Shown one piece after another: positions 31,558 through 42,455 of a DNA stretch of 64,000 bases (positions within the stretch are counted from its first letter, which is position 1; every line of letters starts with the position of its first letter). The position numbers were made by a program, and so were the translations under genes. The notes under the pieces are model-generated. The model was not told where the DNA came from and did no database searches. It saw nothing but the letters and a program-made list of their open reading frames with translations. The DNA comes from Phytophthora sp. 'mugwort' (Eukaryota; Oomycota; Peronosporomycetes; Peronosporales; Peronosporaceae): contig JAUCEF010000010.1 of the NCBI GenBank assembly GCA_033558025.1, forward strand, positions 1,141,001 to 1,205,000. Reading direction: 5' to 3'.

Positions 31558-32340
31558 CTAAGTCAAACAAATAATCACTTTTGGGACGATAGTGGAAACG
31601 TTCCACATCGTTCTGCACGCTCTAGGAAAAATCAGAAACTCGAAGTTTGCTGGGAGAAGCGCCGCATGATGAGACGTCATGACGTACTTCCACTCTGAAA
31701 AAAGTCTTCCGCACTGATAGATAGTTAATGGATAGTTCACCAGCGGCATGTGTGCGACCGAAGCTCGCACCAACACACGGGATTTCTTTGCACGGCGGAG
31801 GAGAGACATCGCGAAGTCCACGCCTTCTATAGGGGCTGATGCCGTTGGAGTCGTGACGCGGGATGGCTCGAGTTGCGCACGGTCGGTCGTAGACAACGGT
31901 ACGTCATTACTGAGTTTCACCAGCTCTCTTAAATCCGTAACGTGCGCTTTTCATACTGTAACTTTACATATACGCTGTCCAACTCTTGGAGCTTAGAATG
32001 GAGGCTTGTGATGCGACGGTGAGCACTGCCGCGCGGGACGGCTCCTCCACAGCAGTCACCTTGAGGATGACATCGCGGTGCGCATGTAGCGGTCGAGCAT
32101 TGCGAACACCGAAGACCATACGGTCGCATTAGATCAAACTGCACAGAGCTGCGTGTGTCGCTTGATTTCTGCGGCTTTGTTGGCCATTCGAAGTTCAGTC
32201 ATCAGAATCCGAACATTCTGCATCAAATCTTCAGACTCGGTCAAAAATCGAACAACCGTCAAATTGAAGCAGTGACTGGCGCATCCATCGAGTGGGACAG
32301 CCATCCTGGTTGCATTGGTCGCACAATTGTCGCCAACTAG
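31558..32340 (-). pseudogene. hAT transposase C-terminal half, broken
   Basis: From high to low coordinates, frame-shifted pieces read LVGDNCATNATRM (about 32338-32300), in the place of the hAT D-N-C-x-T-N block, then a Leu-rich segment (LDSVYVKLQYEKRTLRI, about 31985-31935). The dimerisation region follows (CGRLFSEWKYVMTSHH then AALLPANFEFLIF, about 31720-31640). The last block is the most diagnostic of hAT. Several stops and shifts occur, so the copy is dead. How far the element extends to the right of 32340 is not clear. Confidence 0.6.
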
Positions 32341-33300
32341 AAGACAGACATTTCACCACCTTCCTGTGCCATCGAAGGCGTGCGGACGCTCGTCTGCGGT
32401 GCTATCCATCGAGATTGTCAAGGTCCAGAGTGCGTGTTTCCAGATTTGGTGGGCCTCTTAGTCAGATCGTTCATGCTGAGCAGGTATTTGTATCGGCGCT
32501 TAGTAAAGTACTTGCATAATGTTGACCTTGGTTTCTGCATCAGCTCCTTTGTCTCGCTATTTCTTCCTTTTCACCGTTTCCCATATGCAGTTGGTGTACC
32601 AGTTTAGCGCACAACCCTCGAGTACCGATGCTCGATAAGCATCTCGCGTCAGTAGACTTGGCCGTGTTCAAGACGCCGTAGCGGGTTTATCCAGCCGCTC
32701 TACCACTTACGGAACACCAGATCGAATGAAGAACGTCGTTAGCGCTATCCATCGAGTTTGCACTTGCTGCTTCTGCACCTACAACCGAACTAGTCGCACC
32801 GCTGGCGTTAGTGTGGTCAAAGGCGAGCCATTATGCAGCAAGATAGTCGACCCCATTTACAGCACGGTGCGGCGGTGATACCGCAGCTGAGGCGCGAGTT
32901 TGCGTCGGATACCTCTATCCAATTCATACAGGTAATGTTCGAGGGCAGACTTGGTAGTGGCATGCTTCCAACATAATTTCCATATTCATTAACATCGCAG
33001 AGGAAGGTGGCATTAACGACCTCGTCACGGACATTGTAGTGGTTCTGGTGAGCATAAGACGCGCTAGAACAGTTCGCCCCGCTGCGATACCAGTTGGCCG
33101 AACCGCGACGGACAGTCTATGCTGTAGATCGTCTATAGTTGGCGTAACGACTGGTATGTCTTGAGCCTCGTACCCTGCTAAAACTTTGCCAACAATCTGA
33201 TCATCTTGCGTTGTTGTTCCTATATAGGCGAAAGCTTCCGGAAAAGTCTCTAGCAGCCTACCCCCGCGCGTAGAGATCCACTGGATTGGCAGTTTAGGCG
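32341..33300. other. Degenerate, possibly coding on minus strand
   Basis: Between about 33280 and 32933 the minus strand stays open for about 115 codons, with no ATG near its start. It includes protein-like phrases (ETFPEAFAYIGTTTQDDQIV). Around 32935-32850 another minus frame reads ALEHYLYELDRGIRRKLAPQ. These may be transposon debris. No family is assigned. Confidence 0.3.
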
Positions 33301-34595
33301 AATCATTTGAGTACGCAGCAGATCCTGGGCGTTATGAGTTTCTCGTCACATTGGGGGGGGGGGGGCGCTCTGTCGCATCGTGGGCGACATCTCTTTCAAT
33401 GTTTTTCTGATAACTTCGGTGATGTAACCGCGATGTTGAGACGCTTTCGATCACGTTTCAGCTCGTTGGCTTTTGCTTTCTTTGTCATTGTCCATGATTT
33501 CCCGTTGATGACAGCCTCTGCATGAGTGTCCGCCATGCCGCGATCCCAAACAGCGTAACGTGGCACGAGCAGGAAGATATCCAGATGGCTTACCGTAGCA
33601 CACGAAGAGCAGACCGAATATGAGATGCGTTGCTGTCACCGTTCGGGGGGAGGGTGTGTGTGTGTAAATGTATCCTACTTGAACGGCAGGTGTTTTATGC
33701 GGTAATGTCGGATGCCGACTAGAATACCTGCTGTTTGCGAACGAAGTACGTGTTAATAGATTGCCCAACCTTGTGCCACATAATTACTGCCGTGTACAGA
33801 CTTAGTCCTGTATCCACGTTTTTATTAACAACTAGGTGGTCTACTAATTTGCATGAGTACGCCCAAGGGCATCATTTGTTTGCACATTTGCGCGAAGGTT
33901 GTGCTCTTCAATCGCGCTTAATATTGTTGTACCGAAGTTTTGCCGCACACTTCGAGTCTGAGAGGGAACTTGGGTAGCGCTCGCGGCAGCTCGAACCATC
34001 ATGCTTTAAAGGTATAAGGTTTGGAAGTTAATGCACCAAAATCGTAAATGCTTTTAGTAAATAGTAGGAATTCTGCATACGAAGACTTGCTTTTAAGGCG
34101 AGCCAGGTAGGTTATCTAGGGCGTTGAGCGCAACCCAGTCAATTAAAAAAACTCGTCAAACAACTTTTCAGCAGCCAGTCCTTGCCTCATCGTCCCAGTG
34201 AGGGTGTCCAGCCGTGTGCTGTCCTACACCTCTTGGTCACCTAGAATAGAATGAGCTTCTACTCCCACAGCATTCTGTTTTTGCACCGACGAAGTTGGAG
34301 TTTCATCGGAACAGAGTCCACTTATCCTGTATTGAAGGGCTTGTATTTCGTTACTGTATTGAAATTTAGTTGACACTTTTCCGAATTCACGGAGAGTTCC
34401 TGAAATAAATCTAACCCTGCATAGTTCTGATTTGACAAAACGGTTATATTTAGTTTACCTCATTCTTAAGCCTCTTCGCTATTGGGCCAAACTGCTATAT
34501 AAATTTGATGGAGGCTCCGTCAATAACACTCTTATCTGACAATAAACCATTCAGTAGGAAATATCTGCGTGAATTATCAAGTATCGACAAATATT
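33301..34595. other. Intergenic, no gene seen
   Basis: A run of 12 G residues lies at about 33353. Short frames only. Base composition turns AT-rich towards the copia element at 34596. Confidence 0.4.
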
Positions 34596-34740
34596 TGTTG
34601 AGTCGAGGTTGTTGATGCTGGAGGCAAATGCCGAAGCGACTAAATTAAAGTTACCTACAGCTACTCTCTGTTGTCCCCCTAGCCTTCCTTGTCCTTCTGA
34701 AGTCGCTGCTCAACCGTGCAAGAGCGGTGCTATTACAACA
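34596..34740 (-). repeat. 3' LTR, shortened by an internal deletion
   Basis: It is 145 bases long. It matches the 5' LTR at both ends but lacks about 80 bases found there between GTCGCTGC and AACCGTGCAAG. Since LTRs are copied from one template, the loss happened after insertion. Confidence 0.88.
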
Positions 34741-35622
34741 CTCCCACTTACTGCTACGGCACGGTGACCTTGTCCTTAATGCCATCGCTTCACGCAGGAA
34801 CTTGAATGCCTTAGCTCCCAGTCCCTTCGTCAGCATGTCCACCAGTTGATGCTTCGCATCGACGTAGTTAACATTGAGCGTTCCACGTTCCACGACCTCG
34901 CGGATGAAGTGGTGGCATATATCGACATGCTTGGTCCGTGCGTGACATCCTGCATCGCTTGCCGGTGCAATAGCACCTTGGTTCCAAACAAGGGTTCCTC
35001 CCACTTGCTCGCGACCCATGTCCTTCAGCATAGCACGCACCCATAGCACTTCTTGTGTGCAAAGGCTTAGAGCCATGTACTCGGCTTCCGCAGGGTTCAG
35101 AGCAACCGTTCTCTGATACTTCGACTTGGATACCACAGGAGCGTTCCCAATCATCACCATGACATCAGACACGGAACGTCGGTCATCAGTGTTACTGCCC
35201 CAGCCAGCATCCGTGAACGCTTCGGCAGTAACCGTACCGGAACCGCCTTGGTACACAATGCCATGCTCCCGAGCCGACTTCAGGTATCGTATAACGCCAA
35301 TGGCTGCTTTCCAGAGCTGCGTTCCTGGGTTCTCGAGGAAGCGTGACAGCTGCGTCACCACATACGCAATGTCCGATCGGGTACAAGTCGTGATGTACAT
35401 CAGACACCCGAGCAAAGAACGGTACGGTCTTGACCTCATTTCAGCACGTTCCCCCTCCGTAATAGGTGACACCAACTTCAATAGATTCACGTTGGAAGCG
35501 CATGGGCTCTCAACCATCTTTGCGTTCCGCTGGTTGAAACGTTCCACCACATCATCGATGTACCGAGTTTGCTTGATCATGAGCGTTCCGGCGTTCTTGT
35601 CATGGTCTGTCTCCTTGCCCAA
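34651..35622 (-). pseudogene. Copia RNase H and connection domain
   Basis: This is an open frame of 323 codons, the longest intact piece of this element; its tail runs into the LTR. It begins in the region after reverse transcriptase (QTRYIDDVVERFNQRNAK), continues PYRSLLGCLMYITTCTRSDI and then has RNase H. AEAFTDAGWGSNTDDRRS holds the first catalytic Asp and LNPAEAEYMALSLCTQEVLW the catalytic Glu. The next acidic site, in copia usually within D-N-Q-G-A-I-A, reads WNQGAIA here, so that Asp is lost. HARTKHVDICHHFIREVVER and DMLTKGLG close the domain. The loss of the Asp argues against activity. Confidence 0.85.
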
Positions 35623-36238
35623 GATAAACTCACCGCGCCTAACTCCTTCATCTTGAAGGCGTTCTTAAGTGCCTCCCTGACTTCACAAATCTCATCGCTC
35701 GTCTTCGCAGCAATGATCATGTCGTCCACGTACAGGCACACGTACACGAAACCGTTCCGGTACGCTTCACATTGACGCACTCGTCCGCACCACAGCTCTT
35801 CAACCGTTCTCCACGAACACACGGCGAATTGTCTTGTTCCAAGCACTTTCTGCCTGCTTCACCGTAGGTAGCCTTCTCCAGCTTGCACAGCACACCAAAT
35901 GGAACGCCCATGTAGACCAGTTCCACCAAGCCACGGTTTAGGAACGCTGTATCCGCGTCCAGCTGCTCCATGACGTAGCCGCATGCAGCACACACAGCGA
36001 GTACCACTCGAATCGAGTTCATGTTTGCCACCGGCGAGTAGGTTAAAAAAAAGAGGTCTATTCCAAACTTCTGCTTGAACCCTTGAGCTACAAGCCGAGC
36101 CTTGTATCGGATCCCTCGACCGTTCTCGTCACGCTTCTTGAAAAACACCCACCGGCACCCAATCGGACGGGTGGCCGTTCCACGGGGAACGAGGGTCCAC
36201 GTATGGTTCCGGGCGTGCGAGAAAAGCTCTGCGTCCAT
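35577..36238 (-). pseudogene. Copia reverse transcriptase, frameshifted
   Basis: From 36238 downward the frame reads HTWTLVPRGTATRPIGCRWV then ARLVAQGFKQKFGIDLF, then NSIRVVLAVCAACGYVMEQL and DADTAFLNRGLVELVYMGVP. These are the first palm blocks of a copia reverse transcriptase (the D in LDADTAFLN is catalytic). A shift near 35850 moves to a second frame with GFVYVCLYVDDMIIAAKTS, which carries the YVDD catalytic pair. All the catalytic Asp residues are present but not in one frame. Confidence 0.85.
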
Positions 36239-36385
36239 CGCCTGGCGTCATTCAGCTGCTTCATCACTATTAACTATTAACAGCTTCTGCATGTGTGTTT
36301 GGTGTGTCTGTAATGCCGCCAATACTCGCAGCATATGCCAATACTGCCTCAACAAGCAAGCCTTCTTCGTTAAGCCTGGCACGCT

Positions 36386-37640
36386 TCATCGATGGGGGTC
36401 CATCACTCCATTCAGATTGCTGTTCTTCATCAGCGTCCAACCGTTCTCTAGTAGAAACACTGGTTCCCCCGAACGTCTCGACAGTTCCGCCTCGGGGTGA
36501 AACACCAAGCGATTTTCATGGAACGCTTGAGGCGGTGGATGATACTCGGTCAGTTCCTGTCCAGTTGAAGTCGGTTCTGGCGGAGGCAGTTGGGGTTGGC
36601 TAACCTCTTGCTCTGGTTCCACATCGTTCATCTCGACATCCAGACAGGTTCCTCGCCGCTTCCATGGGTTAGTCCATAACCGGCTCAGGTTCCACTGGTG
36701 GGAGAACATTTCCGTCATCACGTTCCGTAGTCACATCGATGACGGTTCAAGCTGCGGCGATTGCGTCCAAGTCAAATAAACGGTATCCTTTGACGTTCTC
36801 AGCGTACACGAGGAACAGACACCGGAAACGCTTTGACTCGAGCTTCGTCCTCTGTACATCATCAATGTGAGCGTACCCTTGCGAACCCAAAACGCGTAAG
36901 TGGTCCATACGGGGCTTCACCTTGAATCTCTACTCGTACGGCGTCACGTCGGCGTGTGCCGTGTTGGTGCAACGGTATGGAACGGTTCGTTGGTGCATGA
37001 TACAGTTCCGGCGGCACATCTCAGCTACCGTCTTCTCACGAACTCGTTGCAGACACTTTAAGCGTTCTCCCCATTGGTTTTCATAGAACATTTGGAACTT
37101 CTTGAGCTTGCCGGCCACCTCGCTCTTCTGCTTCTTGAAGTACGCTACTACATACCCAAGCTGAGTGCGTTTTCATAGGGCCCATCACATCCGTGTGTAC
37201 TAGTTCCAACCCACGTGATCTCTCCATCAGCGTTCTTGACGGGAACGAAGCTATGGTCTGCTTGCCCTTAATGCAGCCTCCACACAGCGTCTAGATACCT
37301 CGCTTCACCGCTGGCATGTCGTTCGTGGAACGATGTGTCTTGGTCAGTGCGTCCTTGCTTGGGTGTCCCATGCGAGCGTGCCATAGCTCTCTCACTCACT
37401 GTCTGCCCCCGTAATGCAGAAACCGTGCTTCCTCTTGCTGACAGTCCAACAGGAACGCTTTGCCCACATAGCAATTGCGCAGCTGTCACCCCAGATGACA
37501 CACGAAGAACGCTCGAACTCTACACTCAAACCTCGTTCCGCAAGTCGTCCAATTGACAGCAAGCGCCTGTCAAGTCCTGGGATGTACAAGACGTCCATCA
37601 TCTTGATACATCTGTTGTCCAACCCAGTCAACTTCATAGT
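36386..37640 (-). pseudogene. Copia integrase region, decayed
   Basis: The region from about 37640 down contains the GAG-pre-integrase block (ARSHGTPKQGRTDQDTSFHE and similar pieces in shifted frames), the integrase core and the hinge before reverse transcriptase. A piece at 37118-36930 reads KLKKFQMFYENQWGERLKCL followed by QRTVPYRCTNTAHADVTPYE. This corresponds to the end of the core and the N-A-D-V-x-P-Y-E block of copia integrases. An acidic, Pro-rich spacer (36721-36386) precedes reverse transcriptase. Several frames are needed, so it is not functional. Confidence 0.7.
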
Positions 37641-38600
37641 TCCTTTCCATGAACGCGTAACTTCTTGCCATCCGCAATAGTCACCTCGACGCCAGCGTTC
37701 AGGGTCTCGTGGTCGAACAGGTCGGAACGGTGCGGAATCATGTGCGACGTAGCACAACTGTCGATCAGCCAGCCGTTCAGGCGTTCCTCGCCCACGGCGA
37801 ATACAGTATCATTCCGGCTGCCGCCTCTCTGGCTCGGACAGCCCCGCTTCATATGACCTACTTGATCACACCCCAAGCACTGACCCTTGAAACCATCACC
37901 GTTCTTCCGTGGAACGTTTTCCTTGCGACCGTTCACTCGACTGCCTTTGAACCTTCCGGCGTTCCCGTTGGCTCGGAACGCTTTCTCCATGGTGGTGTCC
38001 TTCTTCTCCAACCGCTCATACTCTTCGAGTAGCTTCTCCTTCACCTCAATCAACGACACATCCTTAGCGTTCCCCACGATGGATGAAATCAGCCATACTC
38101 CGTAAGTAGACTGCTCAGCAGTACCACCAGCTGCCGTGCCTCATCGACGGGCATTCCCAGCATCTGCAACTCAACGACGAGCACGTCGAAAACGGCCAGG
38201 TGCTTGGCCATCGTCGTTCCATTCTCCATCTTGACCTCATGTAGACGCCGTGACATGTTGACACGGTTTTGGAGCGGGGAACGGTTCGAGAAGTCGCGCA
38301 GCGTTTCCCAGGCATGCAGGCACGTCTTGCAGACCGTATCTTAGTCTGGTACTGTAGTTCCACTCCTTGAGCAATGATCCCGAGTGCTTTCGCGTCACTA
38401 ACGAGCCACGCCTTGGTGACCCCGTTCTCGGGCTTCATGACCTCAACATGCGCCAGCAGCCCTTTTCGGGCCAGGGTCATGCGCATGTTGTACTCCCAGT
38501 GGAAGTAGTTTCCACTCCCCAGGAGACATTCGGCGCGTTTCGTGGTATGCCTTGAGCGTTCTGGTCGGTAGCGTTCCAGTCGGAACGTTGCGGCTACTAA
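37634..38600 (-). pseudogene. Copia gag with zinc knuckle and protease
   Basis: Gag starts just after the 5' LTR (LLGSGNYFHWEYNMRMTLAR, then KGLLAHVEVMKPENGVTKAW, about 38530-38400). It shifts frame in the middle. The frame at 38077-37634 holds NAKDVSLIEVKEKLLEEYER, a CCHC zinc knuckle CLGCDQVGHMKRGC that binds RNA, and the aspartic protease active site WLIDSCATSHM (Asp-Ser in copia form). This is the normal order. The protease region is intact to about residue 147. At least two frameshifts disrupt gag. Confidence 0.82.
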
Positions 38601-38601
38601 C

Positions 38602-38826
38602 CGTTGAGTCGAGGTTGTTGATGTTGGAGGCAAATGCCGAAGTGACTAAATTAAAGTTATCTAAAGCTACTCTCTGTTGTTCTCCTAGCCTTCCTTGCCC
38701 TTCTGAAGTCGCTGCCCGCCATCCATGGCTGTTCAACCAATAGAAGGAGTGTTCCAGTGGTTCAGCACGGACCGTTGCGCGGACCGCTTACCGTAGTGAA
38801 CCGTGCAAGGCGGTGCTATTACAACA
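38602..38826 (-). repeat. 5' LTR, full length
   Basis: 225 bases, ending CAACA at 38826. Compared with the 3' LTR it holds the extra block of about 80 bases at roughly 38715-38795. Confidence 0.88.
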
Positions 38827-39641
38827 ATATTTTGTTACCGAAATCTGCTTATGATGTTATTGCAAGCATCAGCATTTTTTTTAAATAATCAAATAATTTC
38901 AACCGTACAACAATACACCTCAAAGACGGCCTTCCTTCTCAATGACCGCATTTATCCTTGAATCCCCTTTAATATTTGCTCATTAATGTCGAGAATTCAT
39001 CGGTATTGATTTGTACTAGTAATGAAATGCGAACGGGAAGATTCACCTACTAGTGAAGTGCATGTTGATCCCCAAGCAATGAAAGCCTGGGAACGGATAA
39101 TAGTTTTTAAGGTGGCCTGCATGTAAATGTCAAGTGTTTCTTCACGAGCGCCTGCGGTCTTGCCGACAACGATTCAAAACGGTTGGAAGCACGCTGGGAT
39201 TCTATCGGACAGAAGCACATTTCTTCCACTTTTGCGACAGTATCTTGAATACAGTCAAGCCTATCCTCCCTACCTGAAACAACTAATTTAGGTGATGCAA
39301 AAGGTTAGAGGACCAAAACGTTTCCTTGGAATAACTGTGGATGCTTCTAGTGGTGCAAAACTGTTTAAATGTTATATGAACCACACTATAAGGCAACCAA
39401 TCTAGTCTGACCCTTTTAGCTGATTTACTGTCGCCCACTTCTTCCATTCACTTTCAACTAAGCCCCCCCCCCCCGATCGCCACATTTGTCATCTCAACAC
39501 TCTATGACGTCTCTTAAGTGTCTGACCCTCGAGCAAAACAAAACTAGCTTCAAGTTCATCTGAAGGTCAAGAACCCCCCTGCCATTAAGAATCCTATGTT
39601 GGCGGGGTGGATTTATGCATCGTTCAAGGTCACAGTGAGAC
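38827..39641. other. Intergenic with a possible transposon end
   Basis: At 39111-39126 TTAAGGTGGCCTGCAT resembles the right end of the hAT-like element (TTAAAGTGGCCTGCAT at 10629-10644), 15 of 16 bases. No matching left end is seen nearby. A run of ten C residues lies near 39465. Confidence 0.4.
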
Positions 39642-40389
39642 GTGCTACCCTGCCTAGATTGTGTAATCTTCCCGCATTCGTACTTCAGATACGTCAATCT
39701 GTCTGCGACGAAGTGCCAACGCGTAAAATTTCCTGAGTTTGAACGCCAATTGAGGGAGTTCTTCTTCCGGAACGGAAGCAAGACGGCAATGGCTGACAAC
39801 ATTATCCTGATGAAGGCGCGGGAACTCGCTGAAGTTGTAGGATCACCGACAAGCAGCTCCGTCTCAGCAACGGATGGCTTCAAAGCTTCAAGAAGCGCAA
39901 CGGCACTCTGCCTCACTCCCTCAGCGGAGAAGGGGGGTCTGTGGAAAATGATGCTGTGCGAGATGAAATACTCACTTGCATGAGCTAGTTGGGTTTTTCG
40001 ACCCAAAAAACGTGTTCAACTTGACGAAACAGCGCTATTCCACCGACTTGCACCCAACCGAACCCTCAGCACGGTCCCTCGAAAAGAAACAAAGAAAGGA
40101 GAAGGCACGCCTGACATTAGCCTTCTGCTGCAATGGCACTGAGTCCGTCAACCCCAACCTGTTATCACCGGGACAGCGAAGAAGAACCCCCGGTTCTTCA
40201 AAAAGGGTGCAGCCGTTCAAGATAAATCCATTTGTGTGGATGACGTCTGTTATATCTGACGATTGGCTTCGCCAACCTGAACATGGCTGCCCAAGAGCGC
40301 AGATTCTTCTGCTCGTTGACAACGCACTCAGCTACAAGATCCAACGAGAGCTTTCGCACGTGATCGTCCACATTCTTCCTCCAACATGA
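39642..40389 (+). pseudogene. Pogo/Tigger-like transposase fragment
   Basis: The first frame (39642-39983) has a CENP-B-like DNA-binding block (KFPEFERQLREFFFRNGSKT and NIILMKARELAEVVG). The second frame (39976-40389) has the DDE core pieces: KARLTLAFCCNGTESVNP, a decayed middle and then ILLLVDNALSYKIQRELSHV with IVHILPPT, where the Asp in L-L-L-V-D-N-A fits the second catalytic position. The first catalytic Asp expected near the start of the core reads as NLTKQRYSTD and is missing. A frameshift near 39975 separates the halves. The middle of the core is damaged, so it is inactive. Confidence 0.65.
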
Positions 40390-41785
40390 CATGCGCCGTG
40401 CAGCCTGTCCCGAGTGAGAACGGTTTTATCCGTCCCAATAGGGTTCGCTACCGCCCTCGCTCGGATGCGACAGGGCAACATGATGTTTGAGGGTTCTCCG
40501 CGCGAAAGGACGTGGGACGGGCAGTAACCGTGAAGAAAGGACCCGCCGCGATTCGGCAGCGCAGGGTGTTTGACTATCGAGCGGCGTCCCAGATGGTGGA
40601 GCTGTGGCACTCCGGCGCACATTTTTTAACACACATGAGGGGGCGCGCGGGGATCAAAGACGGATGACACGGGCGCCGGTGACTGGCGATCCGGTACTGC
40701 GTAGGCGACAGCCCGGAAGGGGTGAAAGGCGATGCGTGCAGAAGGAGTGTGCCTGGCTTGCGGTGGGTGCAAGGACGGAAGACGGTGAACGAGTTTATTA
40801 TGGTCTGTATGAAGGACAAGATGGGGTGTCAGGGATGTGCAGAACCTTGACCTAAGCCTAGCGCGTTGCAGAGCCCTGAAACGCAAGGAAGGAAAGAAAG
40901 AATCAGGTCAGTCGTGAATTTACCTTTAAGCTAACAAGTTGCATCTTTGTGTGTGAGCTTGTTGGCTATCTGCCTTGTGGCTTTTGAAGCAACCTCTGCC
41001 TTCGTACAGCGCAGGACATTCCCAAAAAGGACGGATTGCGACACGTGGCGAAGGAGCAGGGTAGAGTCCTCGTTGTGGAGCAGACAGGGTGGATGTTGCC
41101 GTGGTATAACAAGCGTCGGTTGCTTGAAGTTCGAGTTTCGATCCGTGCCTAGTGCCAAGAGGAGCAGGTTGACAAGCAGCGCCAGAAGGGAGCGCTAGCG
41201 CAGGTCAAGGCGTAAAGGAGAGAGCATCGAGCCAAGCCGGACGTGAGCGAAGGTCCCTAGAGCTGAGGACCGTGCTACTAAGCCGTTTGTGAAGCGGTTT
41301 GTTGAGGAAGTTTGTTGAAGAAGGTTCAAGAGAAGAAGGAGGTTTATTGGAGAAGAAGTTTGTGGAAAGTGAAGGGCAGTTCGTGAGTAGAGGGAAGTAA
41401 GACAAGTGGGGAGGCCACGAAGTGGCTCGCTCAGCACGGGAAGCCGGCTGGTGGCGTCCTACAAGGTTGCCGTCTGGTCTTCTTGTGTGTGAGGGCAAGT
41501 AGTTGGCGTGACCCAACTTGGGGATGGAAATCCGTTTTAGTTGCAACAGTTGGGAGAGGGGGCAAAAATCCTTCTGCAAATCCTCGAAAATTGTCGCCCA
41601 CAATCTTTGCCTAGCGACGACTTAAATAAAAGATCGTCATACCGTACCGTTCGCGGTCACTGAGAGACGGTCCCTGGCAAGCAGACTGACTCATACACCG
41701 GACGGTCGGATCGTCGAGCTTCGGCGCCAGTATACACCGGGATGAAGCCGCTTGATTTGCGTCGGGGCGGCGGCTCTTCTCTCGC
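40390..41785. other. Long non-coding stretch, repeat-like
   Basis: This is purine-rich with repeated GTTTGTTGA / GTTTGTGGA phrases (41285-41365) and an AATAAA signal at 41624. It could be an LTR or an untranslated region, but no partner repeat is seen in the window. Opposing small frames at 40560-40890 have no motifs. Confidence 0.35.
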
Positions 41786-42278
41786 CTACCCGTAACCTTC
41801 ATACTCTGCTGGGTGGGTAGTACGCTCTGGTATACGCACGGTAGCTCGGTTCCTCATACTTGAGCGTCCCCTTCTCGACAGCTCAGACTCGTAGGTTACT
41901 TCCAGTCCTCGGCGATAGCCAGCACCACCATAGAAAACTTCAGCAAAACCGGGTTCTGTCTTCACTTCTGGCTCGTGCTCAGCGTTGACACCATCTACCT
42001 CTTCTTCTTCAGTCTGCATCAGCTTCCTTCTGCTCTTCACGCTGATGTTGTTACCACCTCTCTTGGAACACATCAGTGCGTTCATGGTCGTCATCCAGCT
42101 CAGGAGCTGTTCCTCTACCGGCACCACGAGACGGTATAGTCCTGCGGAGGCGTGCTTCAGCCTTCAGACGTTCGGCTTCGGACGGTACTACAACAGCCCG
42201 TTCTTCTTCATCTTCACCAGGACGTCCACCTTCGACGGCAGCTCCTTGATAGCCACGTTCTTCACCATAATCATCCAA
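41786..42278 (-). other. Charged open frames, minus strand, unassigned
   Basis: Two overlapping minus frames (42278-42051 and 42127-41786) together encode an acidic and basic low-complexity protein (GEDEEERAVVVPSEAERLKA, then MQTEEEEVDGVNAEHEPEV). They may be the start of a gag-like or unknown protein with a frameshift near 42120. No domain is recognised. It lies divergent to the next gene. Confidence 0.3.
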
Positions 42279-42455
42279 CCCAGCGATCCGCCTTCCTGCT
42301 GCTGTGACCGGGTAAGGCTCTTATGTCTCCATAATTAGCCACATGGTGATCATTATCTTGTCCTATTTGCTGTCGTACGTACAAAGGTCCTGCAGATGCT
42401 GACCCCCCCCTTCCCCTCTGGCCTCCGCCTTCTACCGCCCACTAGCACCTGCAAC

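Larger units (their letters stand above)
34591..38831 (-). mobile_element. Ty1/copia element complete from LTR to LTR
   Basis: Direct repeats flank it: 34596-34740 (3' LTR) and 38602-38826 (5' LTR). Immediately outside both LTRs is ATATT (34591-34595 and 38827-38831), a 5-bp target duplication. LTR ends are TGTTG...CAACA. The body is on the minus strand with gag, zinc knuckle, protease, integrase, reverse transcriptase and RNase H in copia order. The sequence next to the 5' LTR, GGTTAGTAGCC, resembles the initiator tRNA-Met anticodon-arm primer site GGTTATGAGCCC. Frameshifts between domains show that the copy has decayed. Confidence 0.9.

Noticed and set aside
41150..41640. Possible LTR with AATAAA signal
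   Set aside because: No second copy or TG...CA borders with target duplication could be found in the window, so it is left as unassigned.
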